DNA of 23,304 bases, from positions 1-23,304 of the IMG/VR virus record IMGVR_UViG_3300044695_002368. One strand, written 5' to 3'. Below are positions 13,701 through 18,244 of the stretch, piece after piece. The stretch's first letter is position 1. Each line of letters opens with the position of its first letter. The position numbers were made by a program, and so were the translations under genes. Origin of the DNA: a virus. The notes under the pieces were generated by a model. It worked only from the letters and a program-made list of their open reading frames with translations, did no database searches and was not told where the DNA came from.

Positions 13701-16047
13701 GCACCTCAATCCCGATGAGATTGGCATGCCTATTCATACACCAATGTCAATTACGTTCATTGGTGATGACCAAAACTCGATGCGTACTATCAACGGCAAT
13801 CTTGCTGGTGTTGTACGACTACCTAATACTCTTGTAGTATCTAAAGCTATTAAAGATCTGCAAAAAGAGATTGGTAAATTTGGTCAATCTACTGCTACGG
13901 ATGAAAGATTATTAGAATCATTGGCAGGTGCAAACGAATACAAGAATACTCTTGACCAGGATAATGGATATAAGGATTGTATTGTAGTCTACAATTCTGA
14001 ATCAGGTGCTTTGAATTACATAGATCTTGCTACCGTAACAACTGCTCTTACTGGAGAAGTTAATGGTACTATTGACAGAGCAATCATGTCACGTAAGAGT
14101 AAGTACATAGCCCAGAAGTTTGGTGGTGTTGATAAGCTAGGTGAGTGGCTTGCTTCTAATGCAGCAGTTTCTACAATGAAAACACTAACACCGGATCAAA
14201 CCTTGCGAACGACAGAAACATTGTCAATGGGTCGTAATAATAACATCAAGTTTTTTGGTACAATTGGTAGAGATGCAGTTCCTCCTGGAGTAGCAAAGCT
14301 TTATAAAGGCGCAGCTAATGTTATGAACTCTGCTAGCCAGCTTATGCACGGTTATGGTAAAGAAGCATTAACTGTTGCTACTGCATTGTCAATTGCTCCA
14401 ATAGAACTTGCTGCTGGACTTCCACCTGCAATAGCAACTGCATTGTTAATTCGGACAGGTTGGAAAACTGGTTTTAAGTTTGTTAAGAATGCTACTGGTA
14501 ACCGTTTTGGTTATGCAAGCCGTGCATTCCAAACATTGTCAGCTATTAAAGCAAGAGAAACTATCGCCAACATCTTTGGTGCTAAAAATCAGATCAAGAA
14601 GGGTACTGCAACAGCAGCTAGTCTATCTGCTCGTCTTACTCAAGGCGTGGGTATGGATGCCCAAGTGTACACGTCTGATCAAGCTGCACGTAAAGAGTCT
14701 GGTTGGACTCTTCCATTGCAACGCCAACAGGCTGAACTTGATAAAATCAAAAAGCATTACGATGGGTTGGCTGAAGTATTGACCGATGACGATTTAGTAG
14801 ATATCCAAGAATACATACGCAAAAGTGTATACCTAAAAGAGAATGTTATCGCAGAGATCCGTAACGGTCAATTGTCACTGTCATTAACTAATGAACAGAA
14901 TCAATACCTGCGTAATCTCAGCGAGTTGTGGGATATGAATCTTGATCCTGTTAACGCTGTTCTTATTGGCTCTGCTAGGTTTGGTAAGTTGTCAAAAGCA
15001 TTTGCACCAGTATCGTATGAAGATAGCAAAACTGCGTATGCACGTAGTTTGCTAAATCCATTTGCTAATCTTGCTCGTCTTAACAATAGACGACTTGATG
15101 TATGGCGTTGGCAAGGTAGCCAAGAAGTAGGTGCAACAATAAGTGCTGCTGCTAGTGGTGAACAGAACTTTGACAGACTTAACGTTGGTCAACCAAAAAT
15201 GGACGACCAAGTAGCTCGGGTTAACTTTGTTAATGCCGTTGTAGATGTATTGCAGGGTAAGTTTGACCAACGTGCATATAATCTACGCACTCCAATGGGA
15301 CGAGCTTTATCATTGTTTAGTCAATACTCACAAAACTTCAACAGGCTTACTACATTTCAGCCAGTACAAGAACAGAAGTTTTGGGCAGATGTATTCTCAA
15401 ACTTTGCAGATGATCCAGAGTTTCGTAAAGCTTTGGTATCTAAATATGGTGTAGACGTAGGCAATCAGATTGTGCAGACTCCATATACAAACTTTGACCA
15501 AGCTTCAGCAATGCCTACTAAATTGCCGACAGTGCGTACTGCTCAACTTGCTGTACATGGTTTGTTTACTGCTGCTTTTACTTGGTTGCTGCAGACAGCT
15601 TTGGAACAATACGGTGTTAACAATCAAGAGTTGCTTAACCAAGTAGAAGGTATAAATGAAAACTTGCTAGGCACTGCACCACCAGTATCTTCGCTAATTA
15701 AGTCTGGTGTTATTATTGGTATAAATAAAATGTCGTATGAAGACTTGTTGTGGAATACGGATATGACCAAAAAATCATACCAACGAAAACAAGAATCAGC
15801 ATTGACAGATTTAATACGCAGTATTCCAGGTGGTCCTGCTTATTCTGGACCAAAGGAAGCACTTGCAATTGGAGCAATGTACATGATGCATACTTTCGGT
15901 ATATTGCCTGAGTTCAAGCCTAACTGGGAACGCTCTGCAAAACAAGTAGGTGGATCATTTATAGCACCTATCGGCATATACAGTGCTATTGAAAGAGATG
16001 TTGAAAAGTCTATGCCAAAGAAAACAAAAAAGAAATCCCTTTATTAA
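1732..16047 (+). CDS. Giant multi-module virion-type protein (4,771 aa) with metallopeptidase motif and putative two-barrel RNA polymerase core
   Basis: One uninterrupted 14.3-kb reading frame. Visible modules in order: a charged N-terminus; a Pro/Gln/Lys-rich linker (about 165-290); Gly-rich hydrophobic stretches (about 633-660, 744-765, 833-855); an acidic linker; a zinc-peptidase-like segment with HEGLH at 1052-1056; a long helical region; a module with FIGRGS at 2038; a beta-like barrel candidate (2155-2233); a DHDGD motif at 2615-2619; about 1,500 unassigned residues; three hydrophobic C-terminal segments (4211-4244, 4604-4628, 4710-4728); and a Lys-rich tail. Only two cysteines occur (3088, 4083). 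Giant virion polymerases and 'polyvalent' phage proteins are known families of similar size, and crAss-like phages carry a DxDGD polymerase inside such proteins. By analogy it would be packaged and ejected with the DNA to transcribe early genes. The start ATG follows the previous stop by 12 bases and has no Shine-Dalgarno sequence. The reading frame is certain; the polymerase call is motif-based. Confidence 0.9.
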   Translation: MSDNRDPQTEAYKLANPEYAKAAEGMDSRDPQRIAAKMQYMRAKRPLQGKGSLSDEEQFKRYKKEYDDTAIPSNDLRVKLVESGITDSYAQDEFVSSIVNKAENLARSKKLSVVDDDTFDQVIKENGLDGFDSDIVDALKTRSQNRYNNAVGMYKMRLKTGVLQKPSDPKPQPEESFISGAVNSVKNFFSPAETTPSKTPTVNANLPKQQKPKLSEQLKAQAAEPKLSNEKGTKQPVQPKQQFNTVDNAKQQTEANVPIGIAKQPEQPSAAQIPGADPTARSVAKKPLIDINNYNQDQRKADALGLPVETYRAGKSPAANTVDIEYAMHDGKVIKEKFTPIGNDPAAIKQQKQEYIGKQRFQYKYGSKTQIPVSVERTSIDKNSSQVKPTHLVIGDLAQAEKDLQLEFIDKFSQAAVEMGGSEFSASWAKSIANQLVPMLTDKEEGTLDFLSTIAERSGKWRIGLFQMFGVDDEFESIVGKDENLRSIYEDYKRKFSDLQQLTGSKAFYGSRIPLDKFAASNNPLDNKNVIDGLGSIAQGALGWTSKYVKQGIERMQEESTERMNYLKKNAGKGQVSGNVNEEGGAGYEWDKIFTADINDFATVEELREIVLRNGLMDADTKMEGQSDVNKIMTGLGYLFGSLRGTGGLGLASKVVAKAPGVIKLGTAAMSKVDSFKKAASILKDAKVYQAVANNKTIQNTARILSTSPEFGDGIQTAATFFVSNLIESMPTATDETIKKSIAMGFGFGVIGTGLSQRLVFPMMARSNMYQKVLENPDLRTLVDNVAGTGASALLYARAAERKQAAYLLGNALANPLQDVAVASIEGNPYGLAELVVSTLAGAPLGYRFAKDRGRFSKDKPLTPDDFIAFAAADKLSQDKQDAERYAENRTTEAKDDIKAGANPIPDNISDVPNEPTTPDVETAREMAEEQEAPVSSTEQDAAAIEAELYEELATRQDPKYTTPKTDQAQETPATRDQPVETTFGQRRSEIVDFDNKLSELQKEVFGLIEPMLADKKIVYHNGETSFDTENKIIYVDKKLRNSDNEINALMHEGLHSATFDLIESNPEFRSEVLKLQKQVLNSRFFQKWSIDNSAEAAYVASDPHEFFVAFVDNKHGIADLITAKAKSTGSRLMDMTSRVFGNSEIDAVTALGKFRELSKQIKPAEVLPTAEQQAVVNEDGLRDSINNVDQSSASDPIPLTIEGVVDAFVQGRSAEMSTPEFLQFYENNSKEIEDAILLRVEQNEAPAKEVTQAEVDDIVTGQRSLFPEGTVPQAGTRKGLFKDWETTLKLRQIKNVQQKEESIRLTSDIIAEFDRMGIRDEVGLGYAMQMLNEKNPHWENISPEAKIKEIHNIVRNRQGGITDAELAELRELSDKTGDYDELRSYEWLSSPTLDKRVLAQLLGKERVSELEADLNRGMQNPVQLLADFPSKIAERLNQMGADEDKIAQAQSKARDFVHGYIKSHHNTQEVTPLGVGEDLEGKKGIRDLSALQRDPSSQKVLQRSVQNPTAMLTRLNNVKNEMLQIDGKPNAEGTNIYPHFNASHVRVANALSLPRIGTVTNSDLLERSELFKDAATTGRNLLDSGWFMLPKGNQGNIFFDLSELIKPINYSTTPAEARQQASKLIRTIDDLTLTHYATSENRWGIGKNKDVSPALAAFDLWKLAEMARNNETFSTSPDARFEDVMQPALRDAITAQPKWVEAARKQAPRLANAGNELIKRIAQYHAENSSSQRPEIFHEVALEGSKEEAVAAVAASIYNYYHKIFDHANLNDEVVDKKGKAPKNMGKYMGVQTQFAYNKMKDAKTVDALIRSKNPNHLPIDIQGMDMETAQASIDYWGTLGLIIDNKGGIKLKQFVMTDAWAEANPQIWASLTGQKLTSISTGAKPEILIPQNLVSGVTQYGTTQFANENVRKELGKQPTSIDMIERGLRTRTTRSASEMQRYGNLKPGDIITHTGNGKKIKSVVTAVYGQDDPRFVGNWDKEGWTKEGVAYISRFKQGAKAIEFELLKSKPAGVKLVGDTQYVVKDQAKADKANKFIGRGSDASSTAKYAASFGELANTGNYTPSDVVFISAEGNRSGRVAPDFNEISRAIDAGATFITDVKADRERPYNLGEREVAEYLGNRKYKEVQPGVWEKQLDQPTPKKLVPPSKWHDGASYMINKGTHDALAELNNEDPDKIGAIKYGYGGDWIYKSDFTPVYSTGRAEVDGWFESLKGEGFSSVVVQSGIKSKARTYKRSAQEPGIMAVHDDDGTLMGFENNGEFKPVTAEEINVRYTDKLVHPELVRTYDLIGDNAIGLANMAKSNDDFSRGVTFGLDRTPYTAFGENDSANVLENAHKRIREHNIYKFAQMYDGYKTILEGGPVTNSKPIKNLVEGMIRQIEQMDESDVVFGDVDMKTQVLRHLQNTMLGDDRVNINKLRALDIIFPNLLRGSAELKPIAKRVLANYSEAAEKTLVSGKSYRLAPYIPKANHQSNIWEISRKWKRQEILESLEKSKLNNDEKEYLVEERLKAWEQDAQRHIDEHYDEDGVLPDMGQGYIMSMQDIEIKNLQAQKDRARGINTPYIMLGSKTISKLNPADALTSWAPRVLVGADSDLNTGAMANQPFVINSIGRDHDGDMITVLYDHPDWSSEDLDPDIISNSEYLRKTEGNQFLKLHEELTKLGAHTVDEYKAVSDADPTQMRDAMGRPFTKRAMDMRVNMLDGIRKTLDANSATGEDIGDGISILNNYYESVRQDKYNRITFDSTKETDKIKFFGSDSIEGAIYRDASPGFYAQFTIEHLADVNNLKTNDAYFKQAQYDRYGYTPYDPREVFTKTRFGKIFAVTNEAAKATYAETLASIERYNKQGIVDKNIWDLVKKYTQPIKGDQETFVGKMYGSSSLASTSARVNSVIDIRTTSDAAQSHISAVQNIINEYRSILGKSYNYDTDALKVSKESSNYNGANATLANFDPFRKVIPDPNAWVDFSGESPKVDPVQAIHIKEMLGRMWTKERTIIDITPNVAWELASDGIFLRTPDETIPVAETINHQGLFHNAINELIATDGIALSEIFPRDIIGHVSLADVKNKMDNLKLKQYLQANPDVTLIRCTGIKDVTQDISFKGTEENNYQDNLIDLNVKQQFVPLPDVPNFVLIPIDKRTSKDVVPEIASIIKDQIAKGNRVVIDRESLGSKEGTKITLPTSILDLGRKVKLDRAYNDAQRRRIQGKFFGAINPETGILSALNSAYVDFGDNVYLQDQVTNPIVVDRSFYDYYRGVKDIGANVKLPNGIDIIDNIIYEQSLIFDRPQVDGVDVPDDYAVAPASQKPGRKLGLFNGKLPKISGTALNNGKAGPLNRLNKYLGKDLLSLDFAEVQNITEGVEQYLRDEFPKMRDKEAFMDAMLHAFDPTVLRTMETGEWDKIRRSKGEQYYKAAKAFYFTQAISEGAKIYKNQLRGASKTRTLATMYGVLSAQSTSDMVRYFANDQKVYSAETPIFESANVSLTPAGTSVRVAQAKLGQEYDPMTKLPKFASLESGSAVRHSWRHKQLNGIKDRQLGFLNNWRDQYNKLFPEGVLFTRDGAQEAMAMLRGDNNPFAKDVQVPFVETRPDGSTLAGMTYAKQPAQLIPEPEFFVDLKDDAVPTLTAKFILPDGSERLMTATPEENGFFDQADMTEMINLLMPDETYFTTGKASRAEIASIVKQAIAAKTYNATIAAYQHSYAGVLREYINRLREYNNDAYNPDGSVREITDSAFYDVINQAEGMIKELTEEANARYYSTLADNVDAMSYVNYDTMASDLTKWFDAYEKGNWDDLIGVAGDNLNTNQSDKLVRESVLMKLGGLAESMGVMKMYNLPEDIGAVDAGRFVVSHLRRRLAHANAKNKQLTKTNAFFEMEVLNPEDRTPVELYSLVDSKIMKALFGDQVDYNPDMIYRKNQEAINNVINKTNAIFRNAYVKEKNVRKTLGMDYLNSGIAENNLLVEFSNDNAIYTQTVDVHSSNGLRQSLVNATNNGKMHLNPDEIGMPIHTPMSITFIGDDQNSMRTINGNLAGVVRLPNTLVVSKAIKDLQKEIGKFGQSTATDERLLESLAGANEYKNTLDQDNGYKDCIVVYNSESGALNYIDLATVTTALTGEVNGTIDRAIMSRKSKYIAQKFGGVDKLGEWLASNAAVSTMKTLTPDQTLRTTETLSMGRNNNIKFFGTIGRDAVPPGVAKLYKGAANVMNSASQLMHGYGKEALTVATALSIAPIELAAGLPPAIATALLIRTGWKTGFKFVKNATGNRFGYASRAFQTLSAIKARETIANIFGAKNQIKKGTATAASLSARLTQGVGMDAQVYTSDQAARKESGWTLPLQRQQAELDKIKKHYDGLAEVLTDDDLVDIQEYIRKSVYLKENVIAEIRNGQLSLSLTNEQNQYLRNLSELWDMNLDPVNAVLIGSARFGKLSKAFAPVSYEDSKTAYARSLLNPFANLARLNNRRLDVWRWQGSQEVGATISAAASGEQNFDRLNVGQPKMDDQVARVNFVNAVVDVLQGKFDQRAYNLRTPMGRALSLFSQYSQNFNRLTTFQPVQEQKFWADVFSNFADDPEFRKALVSKYGVDVGNQIVQTPYTNFDQASAMPTKLPTVRTAQLAVHGLFTAAFTWLLQTALEQYGVNNQELLNQVEGINENLLGTAPPVSSLIKSGVIIGINKMSYEDLLWNTDMTKKSYQRKQESALTDLIRSIPGGPAYSGPKEALAIGAMYMMHTFGILPEFKPNWERSAKQVGGSFIAPIGIYSAIERDVEKSMPKKTKKKSLY
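4702..5121 (+). other. Zinc-metallopeptidase-like segment within the giant protein
   Basis: Residues about 991-1130 of the giant protein. The segment contains NALMHEGLHSAT, where H1052, E1053 and H1056 form a canonical HExxH zinc-binding and catalytic motif. It is preceded by a beta-rich stretch with IIYVD. About 50 residues downstream lies DPHEFFVAF, whose E1106 is well placed to be the third zinc ligand, as in gluzincin-like peptidases. Metallopeptidase domains of this style are known inside phage polyvalent proteins. Possible roles are cleavage of the giant polypeptide itself, of scaffold, or of host proteins after ejection; nothing in the sequence decides between these. Confidence 0.6.
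7837..8142 (+). other. FIGRGS / SAEGNR / DRERPYNLGER module within the giant protein
   Basis: Residues about 2036-2137. The stretch has the density of conserved-looking motifs expected of a compact enzyme-like or nucleotide-binding fold: FIGRGS (2038-2043), an ANTGNY element, DVVFISAEGNRSGR (S2073-E2075), GATFITD, and DRERPYNLGEREVAEYL starting at D2106, closing with PGVW. From memory it resembles a small stand-alone protein family of tailed phages with the same motif order, but I cannot name the family or its activity. Here it is fused just upstream of the beta-like polymerase barrel candidate. The region before it (about 1950-2005, starting GDIITHTG) looks like a small beta-barrel. Confidence 0.4.
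8194..8430 (+). other. Candidate beta-like double-psi barrel (lysine-bearing) of a two-barrel RNA polymerase
   Basis: Residues 2155-2233. The segment opens with DGASYM (D2155), passes K2184 in IKYGYGG, and ends with VVVQSGIKSK (K2230, K2232). In single-chain two-barrel polymerases of phages the first barrel typically shows a DG-aromatic start and two catalytic lysines. The second lysine often follows a 'vv-SG/SA-x-K' strand. The order and spacing here fit that pattern, and the segment lies about 385 residues before the DHDGD motif, i.e. N-terminal to it as expected. This is pattern recognition, not an alignment. Confidence 0.45.
9421..9618 (+). other. Candidate beta-prime-like catalytic barrel with DHDGD metal-binding motif
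   Basis: Residues about 2564-2629. The core is NSIGRDHDGDMITVLYD, with D2615, D2617 and D2619 as the three putative Mg2+ ligands. Bacterial beta-prime has NADFDGD and eukaryotic RNA-dependent polymerases have GGDLDGD in the same local context: a small loop, the DxDGD, then a hydrophobic strand. A WAPRV element about 30 residues upstream could match the Arg-Pro element that precedes the loop in these enzymes. T7/N4-type polymerases use different motifs, so this would be a multisubunit-type active site in one chain. A chance match in a very long protein cannot be excluded by eye. Confidence 0.55.
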
Positions 16048-16064
16048 CCTAATGAAAGTATAGT

Positions 16065-16427
16065 ATGCACTTGCTTAAGCCAATTGCAATCAAGGTAAAA
16101 GATCCTGCAAAGTTGCCAGACACATCTCGCAACGCACTCATCTCGCTAGTGCGTAGCCCACAAAATCCTGCTGGACGACTGTTGTTGGATAAAACATACG
16201 ATGTATATGGCATCACCGAAACTCAAGCTCGTAGCTGGTCTTTCCTTCTTGTTGCAGAGACTAATGAAATGGTTTGGATTGATATGGAATACTGTCTGTT
16301 TTCAGAGCCAACACCATATATCCCAACACCAGTTAAAGAAGAACCAGTTGAGACAGTTGCTCCTATCGAAACTAAGCGCAAGTCAAAGAAAGTAGAAGAA
16401 ACTGAAGAGTCTATTGGACACTCATGA
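16065..16427 (+). CDS. Hypothetical phage protein (120 aa)
   Basis: I do not recognise a family. The first 85 or so residues look like a folded alpha/beta domain, with a segment reading SLVRSPQNPAGRLLLDKTYD and a hydrophobic strand ending NEMVWIDMEYC. The last 35 residues are a Pro, Glu and Lys-rich tail likely to be disordered. The gene starts 17 bases after the giant gene ends and runs into the next small gene through an ATGA overlap, so all are probably in one transcript. The start has no Shine-Dalgarno sequence. A three-codon ATG-AAA-GTA-TAG reading frame at 16052-16063 sits directly in front of it and could deliver ribosomes by reinitiation. A virion-accessory or assembly role is a guess from position. 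Confidence 0.7.
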   Translation: MHLLKPIAIKVKDPAKLPDTSRNALISLVRSPQNPAGRLLLDKTYDVYGITETQARSWSFLLVAETNEMVWIDMEYCLFSEPTPYIPTPVKEEPVETVAPIETKRKSKKVEETEESIGHS

Positions 16428-16567
16428 GTAAGCTCAAGTTAAACTCCAACACCAAGAAAAAGCTAAACAGCGGACCAAAGAAAACTAGGCAAGGCAATTC
16501 AGCTAACACTAAATTGAGTCCGACATCAGCTAACGGTAGGCAAAAGAAGTATCGCGGTCAAGGATAA
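16424..16567 (+). CDS. Small very basic peptide (47 aa)
   Basis: Starts within the stop of the preceding gene (ATGA, 16424-16427), which suggests translational coupling. The 47 residues are almost all Lys, Arg, Asn, Ser, Thr, Gln and Gly, with no acidic residue and no cysteine, ending in RQKKYRGQG. Composition suggests a disordered nucleic-acid-binding peptide, perhaps a minor packaged or condensing component, but no function can be shown. Such short basic proteins near structural genes are common in tailed phages. It is the last gene of the + strand block and ends just before the hairpin at 16571-16602. The upstream GGAC is a weak ribosome-binding match. Confidence 0.6.
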   Translation: MSKLKLNSNTKKKLNSGPKKTRQGNSANTKLSPTSANGRQKKYRGQG

Positions 16568-16570
16568 AAA

Positions 16571-16602
16571 AAACCCCTAACTACTCATGTAATTAGGGGT
16601 TT
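16571..16602. terminator. Bidirectional hairpin terminator between converging gene blocks
   Basis: AAACCCCTAA (16571-16580) pairs perfectly with TTAGGGGTTT (16593-16602) around a 12-base loop. On the - strand the right arm runs into eight consecutive T; on the + strand it is followed by TTTAATTTT-like sequence. It lies 3 bases after the last + strand stop and 4 bases after the last - strand stop, exactly where a shared rho-independent terminator is expected. Confidence 0.85.
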
Positions 16603-16606
16603 AATT

Positions 16607-16786
16607 TTACTGCTGCTTTTGTATAAGCTTTATCTGCTCTACTTCGTAGATAGCAGTTTCTAGCTTTGCGTGTAAATCGTAGGTGATTTTAGTATCATCT
16701 GGGCCATGATTCTCATAATAATCATCCCAGTAATCTGTCGCAGCAGCTAAAAGCTTTTCATAAGCTGCTTCAAGTTCTTTGCTCAT
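16607..16786 (-). CDS. Small acidic hypothetical protein (59 aa)
   Basis: I do not recognise a family. The protein is strongly acidic and helical in appearance (MSKELEAAYEKLLAAATDYW..., then DDYYENHG). The ATG at 16786 is chosen because GAGGAAG lies just upstream at good distance; an in-frame TTG five codons earlier has no ribosome-binding site. The gene starts 7 bases after the exonuclease stop and is the last gene of its operon before the shared terminator. It may act with the exonuclease, but nothing in the sequence shows this. Confidence 0.65.
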   Translation of the reverse strand: MSKELEAAYEKLLAAATDYWDDYYENHGPDDTKITYDLHAKLETAIYEVEQIKLIQKQQ

Positions 16787-16793
16787 TGCTTCC

Positions 16794-17540
16794 TCATTCA
16801 ATTGTTAAAACAACACTTGATGTTTCTAATACTAGATCAGAAAGCTCAAACATGTAGTCATCCAAACCAACAAACATATCGTCAGTTGGTGGAGTCTTTT
16901 TTAGAACGCAATTCTGAAACACATCAGCATATTTAAGTATGTTTTCTTGTGTTTTGATACAAGGTTCGATTGAATACACTTTAAGCATCTGACCACCTAG
17001 CCAGCAAGCTAGATAACCTTTATCTGCTTTAATGCTTTTCTGTGTTGTTAGTAGTTGTTGTTGTATCTGAAGCCAGTAGTGATACGGTGGTATCGTTGAC
17101 TTCTTGTACTTTTGATATTGTCCTACGCCTGAGTTCTTGCAGTCAAGAACATATTTACCAAACGTACCATCTTCACGTACATAAGTACCCCACCTATCCA
17201 ATGTTGAAGATAGGTAGGATTGCTTATGATGTATGCGTATGCCTATGTCTGGGTTGATTGTAGTTATTTCAGGGACATGGTGTATTGCCATTTGAGCAAT
17301 GCCTTCCTCCATAAAATGACCAGCGTTCATCCTAAACGTAGCTTCGTTAGGAGCAGCCAAACCTATTTTGATCTCCCATAAATGATGGCGTGTAACCCAG
17401 GGATTAGCCTGGAATATGGCACCTATGTCACTACCACCAATTAACAGTTTACGTAAATCCAGCCATTCAGGTGTATTTGAATTGACCTTTAGCACATAAC
17501 GGTTTGATGGTTTCTCTACCAGCTTTGGCTTATTGCTCAT
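16794..17540 (-). CDS. YqaJ/lambda-type phage exonuclease (248 aa)
   Basis: Probable 5'-3' double-strand DNA exonuclease of the YqaJ/lambda-exo (PD-(D/E)xK) superfamily, which resects ends for single-strand annealing recombination. Motifs in order: W26 and R30 in PEWLDLRK; GGSDIG (35-40); NPW and LWEIKIG; GHFMEE (74-79); STLDR with D115 as probable metal ligand; LDCK (132-135), where D133 and K135 fill the usual E-x-K positions; and the Gln-rich helix YWLQIQQQLL (155-164). Length is normal for the family. The ATG at 17540 follows AAGGAAATCAAA, a clear ribosome-binding site, and overlaps the upstream stop as ATGA; a longer in-frame extension lacks such a site. It lies two genes after the single-strand-binding protein, as in recombination operons. 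No annealing protein is recognisable in the window. Confidence 0.85.
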   Translation of the reverse strand: MSNKPKLVEKPSNRYVLKVNSNTPEWLDLRKLLIGGSDIGAIFQANPWVTRHHLWEIKIGLAAPNEATFRMNAGHFMEEGIAQMAIHHVPEITTINPDIGIRIHHKQSYLSSTLDRWGTYVREDGTFGKYVLDCKNSGVGQYQKYKKSTIPPYHYWLQIQQQLLTTQKSIKADKGYLACWLGGQMLKVYSIEPCIKTQENILKYADVFQNCVLKKTPPTDDMFVGLDDYMFELSDLVLETSSVVLTIE

Positions 17541-17794
17541 TTTGATTTCCTTGAATTTTCTACTGCCCACCGTATTACCTTTAAGTAAGCACGGTGGGAG
17601 TATGTCATGATCCATCTATGTGTATCAGAACGCTGTAATTTCTTTTCTCTCATAGGTATCAATGCTGCCGTACCTCTGTTGCGCCTTCCGTTTATAACAT
17701 TCAGCAATGCAGAGCGTGACAGAGTTGTTGCGTCCATGAGATCGTAAATCGTATAGCGATCGCTGGATCGTTTGTTTTCAGAACGGGATGTCAT
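17537..17794 (-). CDS. Small basic, possibly DNA-binding protein (85 aa)
   Basis: No family recognised. The protein is basic. Residues about 14-40 (YTIYDLMDATTLSRSALLN..., then INGRRNRG) read like a helix-turn-helix: a DLM-type first helix, then a recognition helix with SRSALLN. This makes DNA binding plausible. It overlaps the single-strand-binding gene by 17 bases and the exonuclease start by ATGA, so it is translated between the two and may regulate or assist recombination. The upstream ribosome-binding match is weak. Part of the coding sequence contains an 8-bp inverted repeat (17566-17573 with 17591-17598). Confidence 0.6.
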   Translation of the reverse strand: MTSRSENKRSSDRYTIYDLMDATTLSRSALLNVINGRRNRGTAALIPMREKKLQRSDTHRWIMTYSHRAYLKVIRWAVENSRKSK

Positions 17795-18104
17795 CTACGT
17801 CCATTTCAGATGTTGTTGTTGCTTTCTTAGCCTTGCCACCTTCAAATCTCCAAGCTTCGATGCTATTGTACCAGTTAACAGTACCGTTCTTTTCGTAACG
17901 TCTACCACGTAGGTTGTAATGAACAGTTACTTCATCACCTAGATTGTAAGCATCAAGCAAACCACAATTCTTTTGTGTTACTTGGAACTTTACTTCTTGT
18001 GGGTACTTGTCCTCTGTATTGCTCAATACAAATTCACGGGTTACAAACTTGTCTGATACTTGCTTTGTCTCACCAATGAAGACAATCGTTCCTGTGTACG
18101 TCAT
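17778..18104 (-). CDS. Single-stranded DNA-binding protein, DUF3127-like OB fold (108 aa)
   Basis: The sequence matches the DUF3127 pattern I know from Bacteroidetes and phages: GxIVFIGETKQVSDKF, REFVL, YPQEVKFQ, LLDAYNLGDEV, a LRGRRY strand, then WYNSIEAWRFE (residues 1-88). A Lys/Thr/Asp tail ends DDIPF (104-108), the acidic-hydrophobic tip by which single-strand-binding proteins recruit partner proteins. Probable role: coating single-stranded DNA in replication and recombination and recruiting enzymes such as the nearby exonuclease. The ATG at 18104 has AAGGAT upstream and overlaps the previous stop as ATGA. The family name is from memory; the OB-fold and tail features are visible directly. 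Confidence 0.75.
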   Translation of the reverse strand: MTYTGTIVFIGETKQVSDKFVTREFVLSNTEDKYPQEVKFQVTQKNCGLLDAYNLGDEVTVHYNLRGRRYEKNGTVNWYNSIEAWRFEGGKAKKATTTSEMDVDDIPF

Positions 18105-18244
18105 AAGGTTATCCTTATTGTTGTTGTTGAATACTGCGTTATTACTTCAATGTTTTTGTTGTTCTTGTACTCATGGTTAAGTACAGCCAATAATGCTTCA
18201 AGTTGCTTGCTAGAAGGTACTGGGTGAATTGTGATCGTTGCCAT
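18101..18244 (-). CDS. Small hypothetical protein (47 aa)
   Basis: I do not recognise this short protein (MATITIHPVPSSKQLEALLA..., then a beta-like ITQYSTTTIRITL end). It looks like a small alpha/beta unit. The ATG at 18244 is preferred because GGGAG precedes it, although at very short spacing. An in-frame ATG at 18292 would give 63 residues but has no ribosome-binding site and a longer overlap with the upstream gene. It overlaps the 3' end of the upstream gene and couples by ATGA to the single-strand-binding gene, so it belongs to that operon. Confidence 0.5.
   Translation of the reverse strand: MATITIHPVPSSKQLEALLAVLNHEYKNNKNIEVITQYSTTTIRITL

Noticed and set aside
1732-16047. N4-type (T7-like single-subunit) virion RNA polymerase
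   Set aside because: Size and context fit, but I see no T7-like polymerase motifs, while the DHDGD and lysine pattern points to the unrelated two-barrel class.
16963-16972. GGTTCGATTG resembling a tRNA T-loop
   Set aside because: No flanking acceptor stem, anticodon arm or CCA-proximal pairing, and it lies inside the exonuclease coding sequence.
17566-17598. 8-bp inverted repeat CCCACCGT/ACGGTGGG with 17-base loop
   Set aside because: Within the coding sequence of the 85-aa protein, long loop and no adjacent T-run; not supportable as a terminator.
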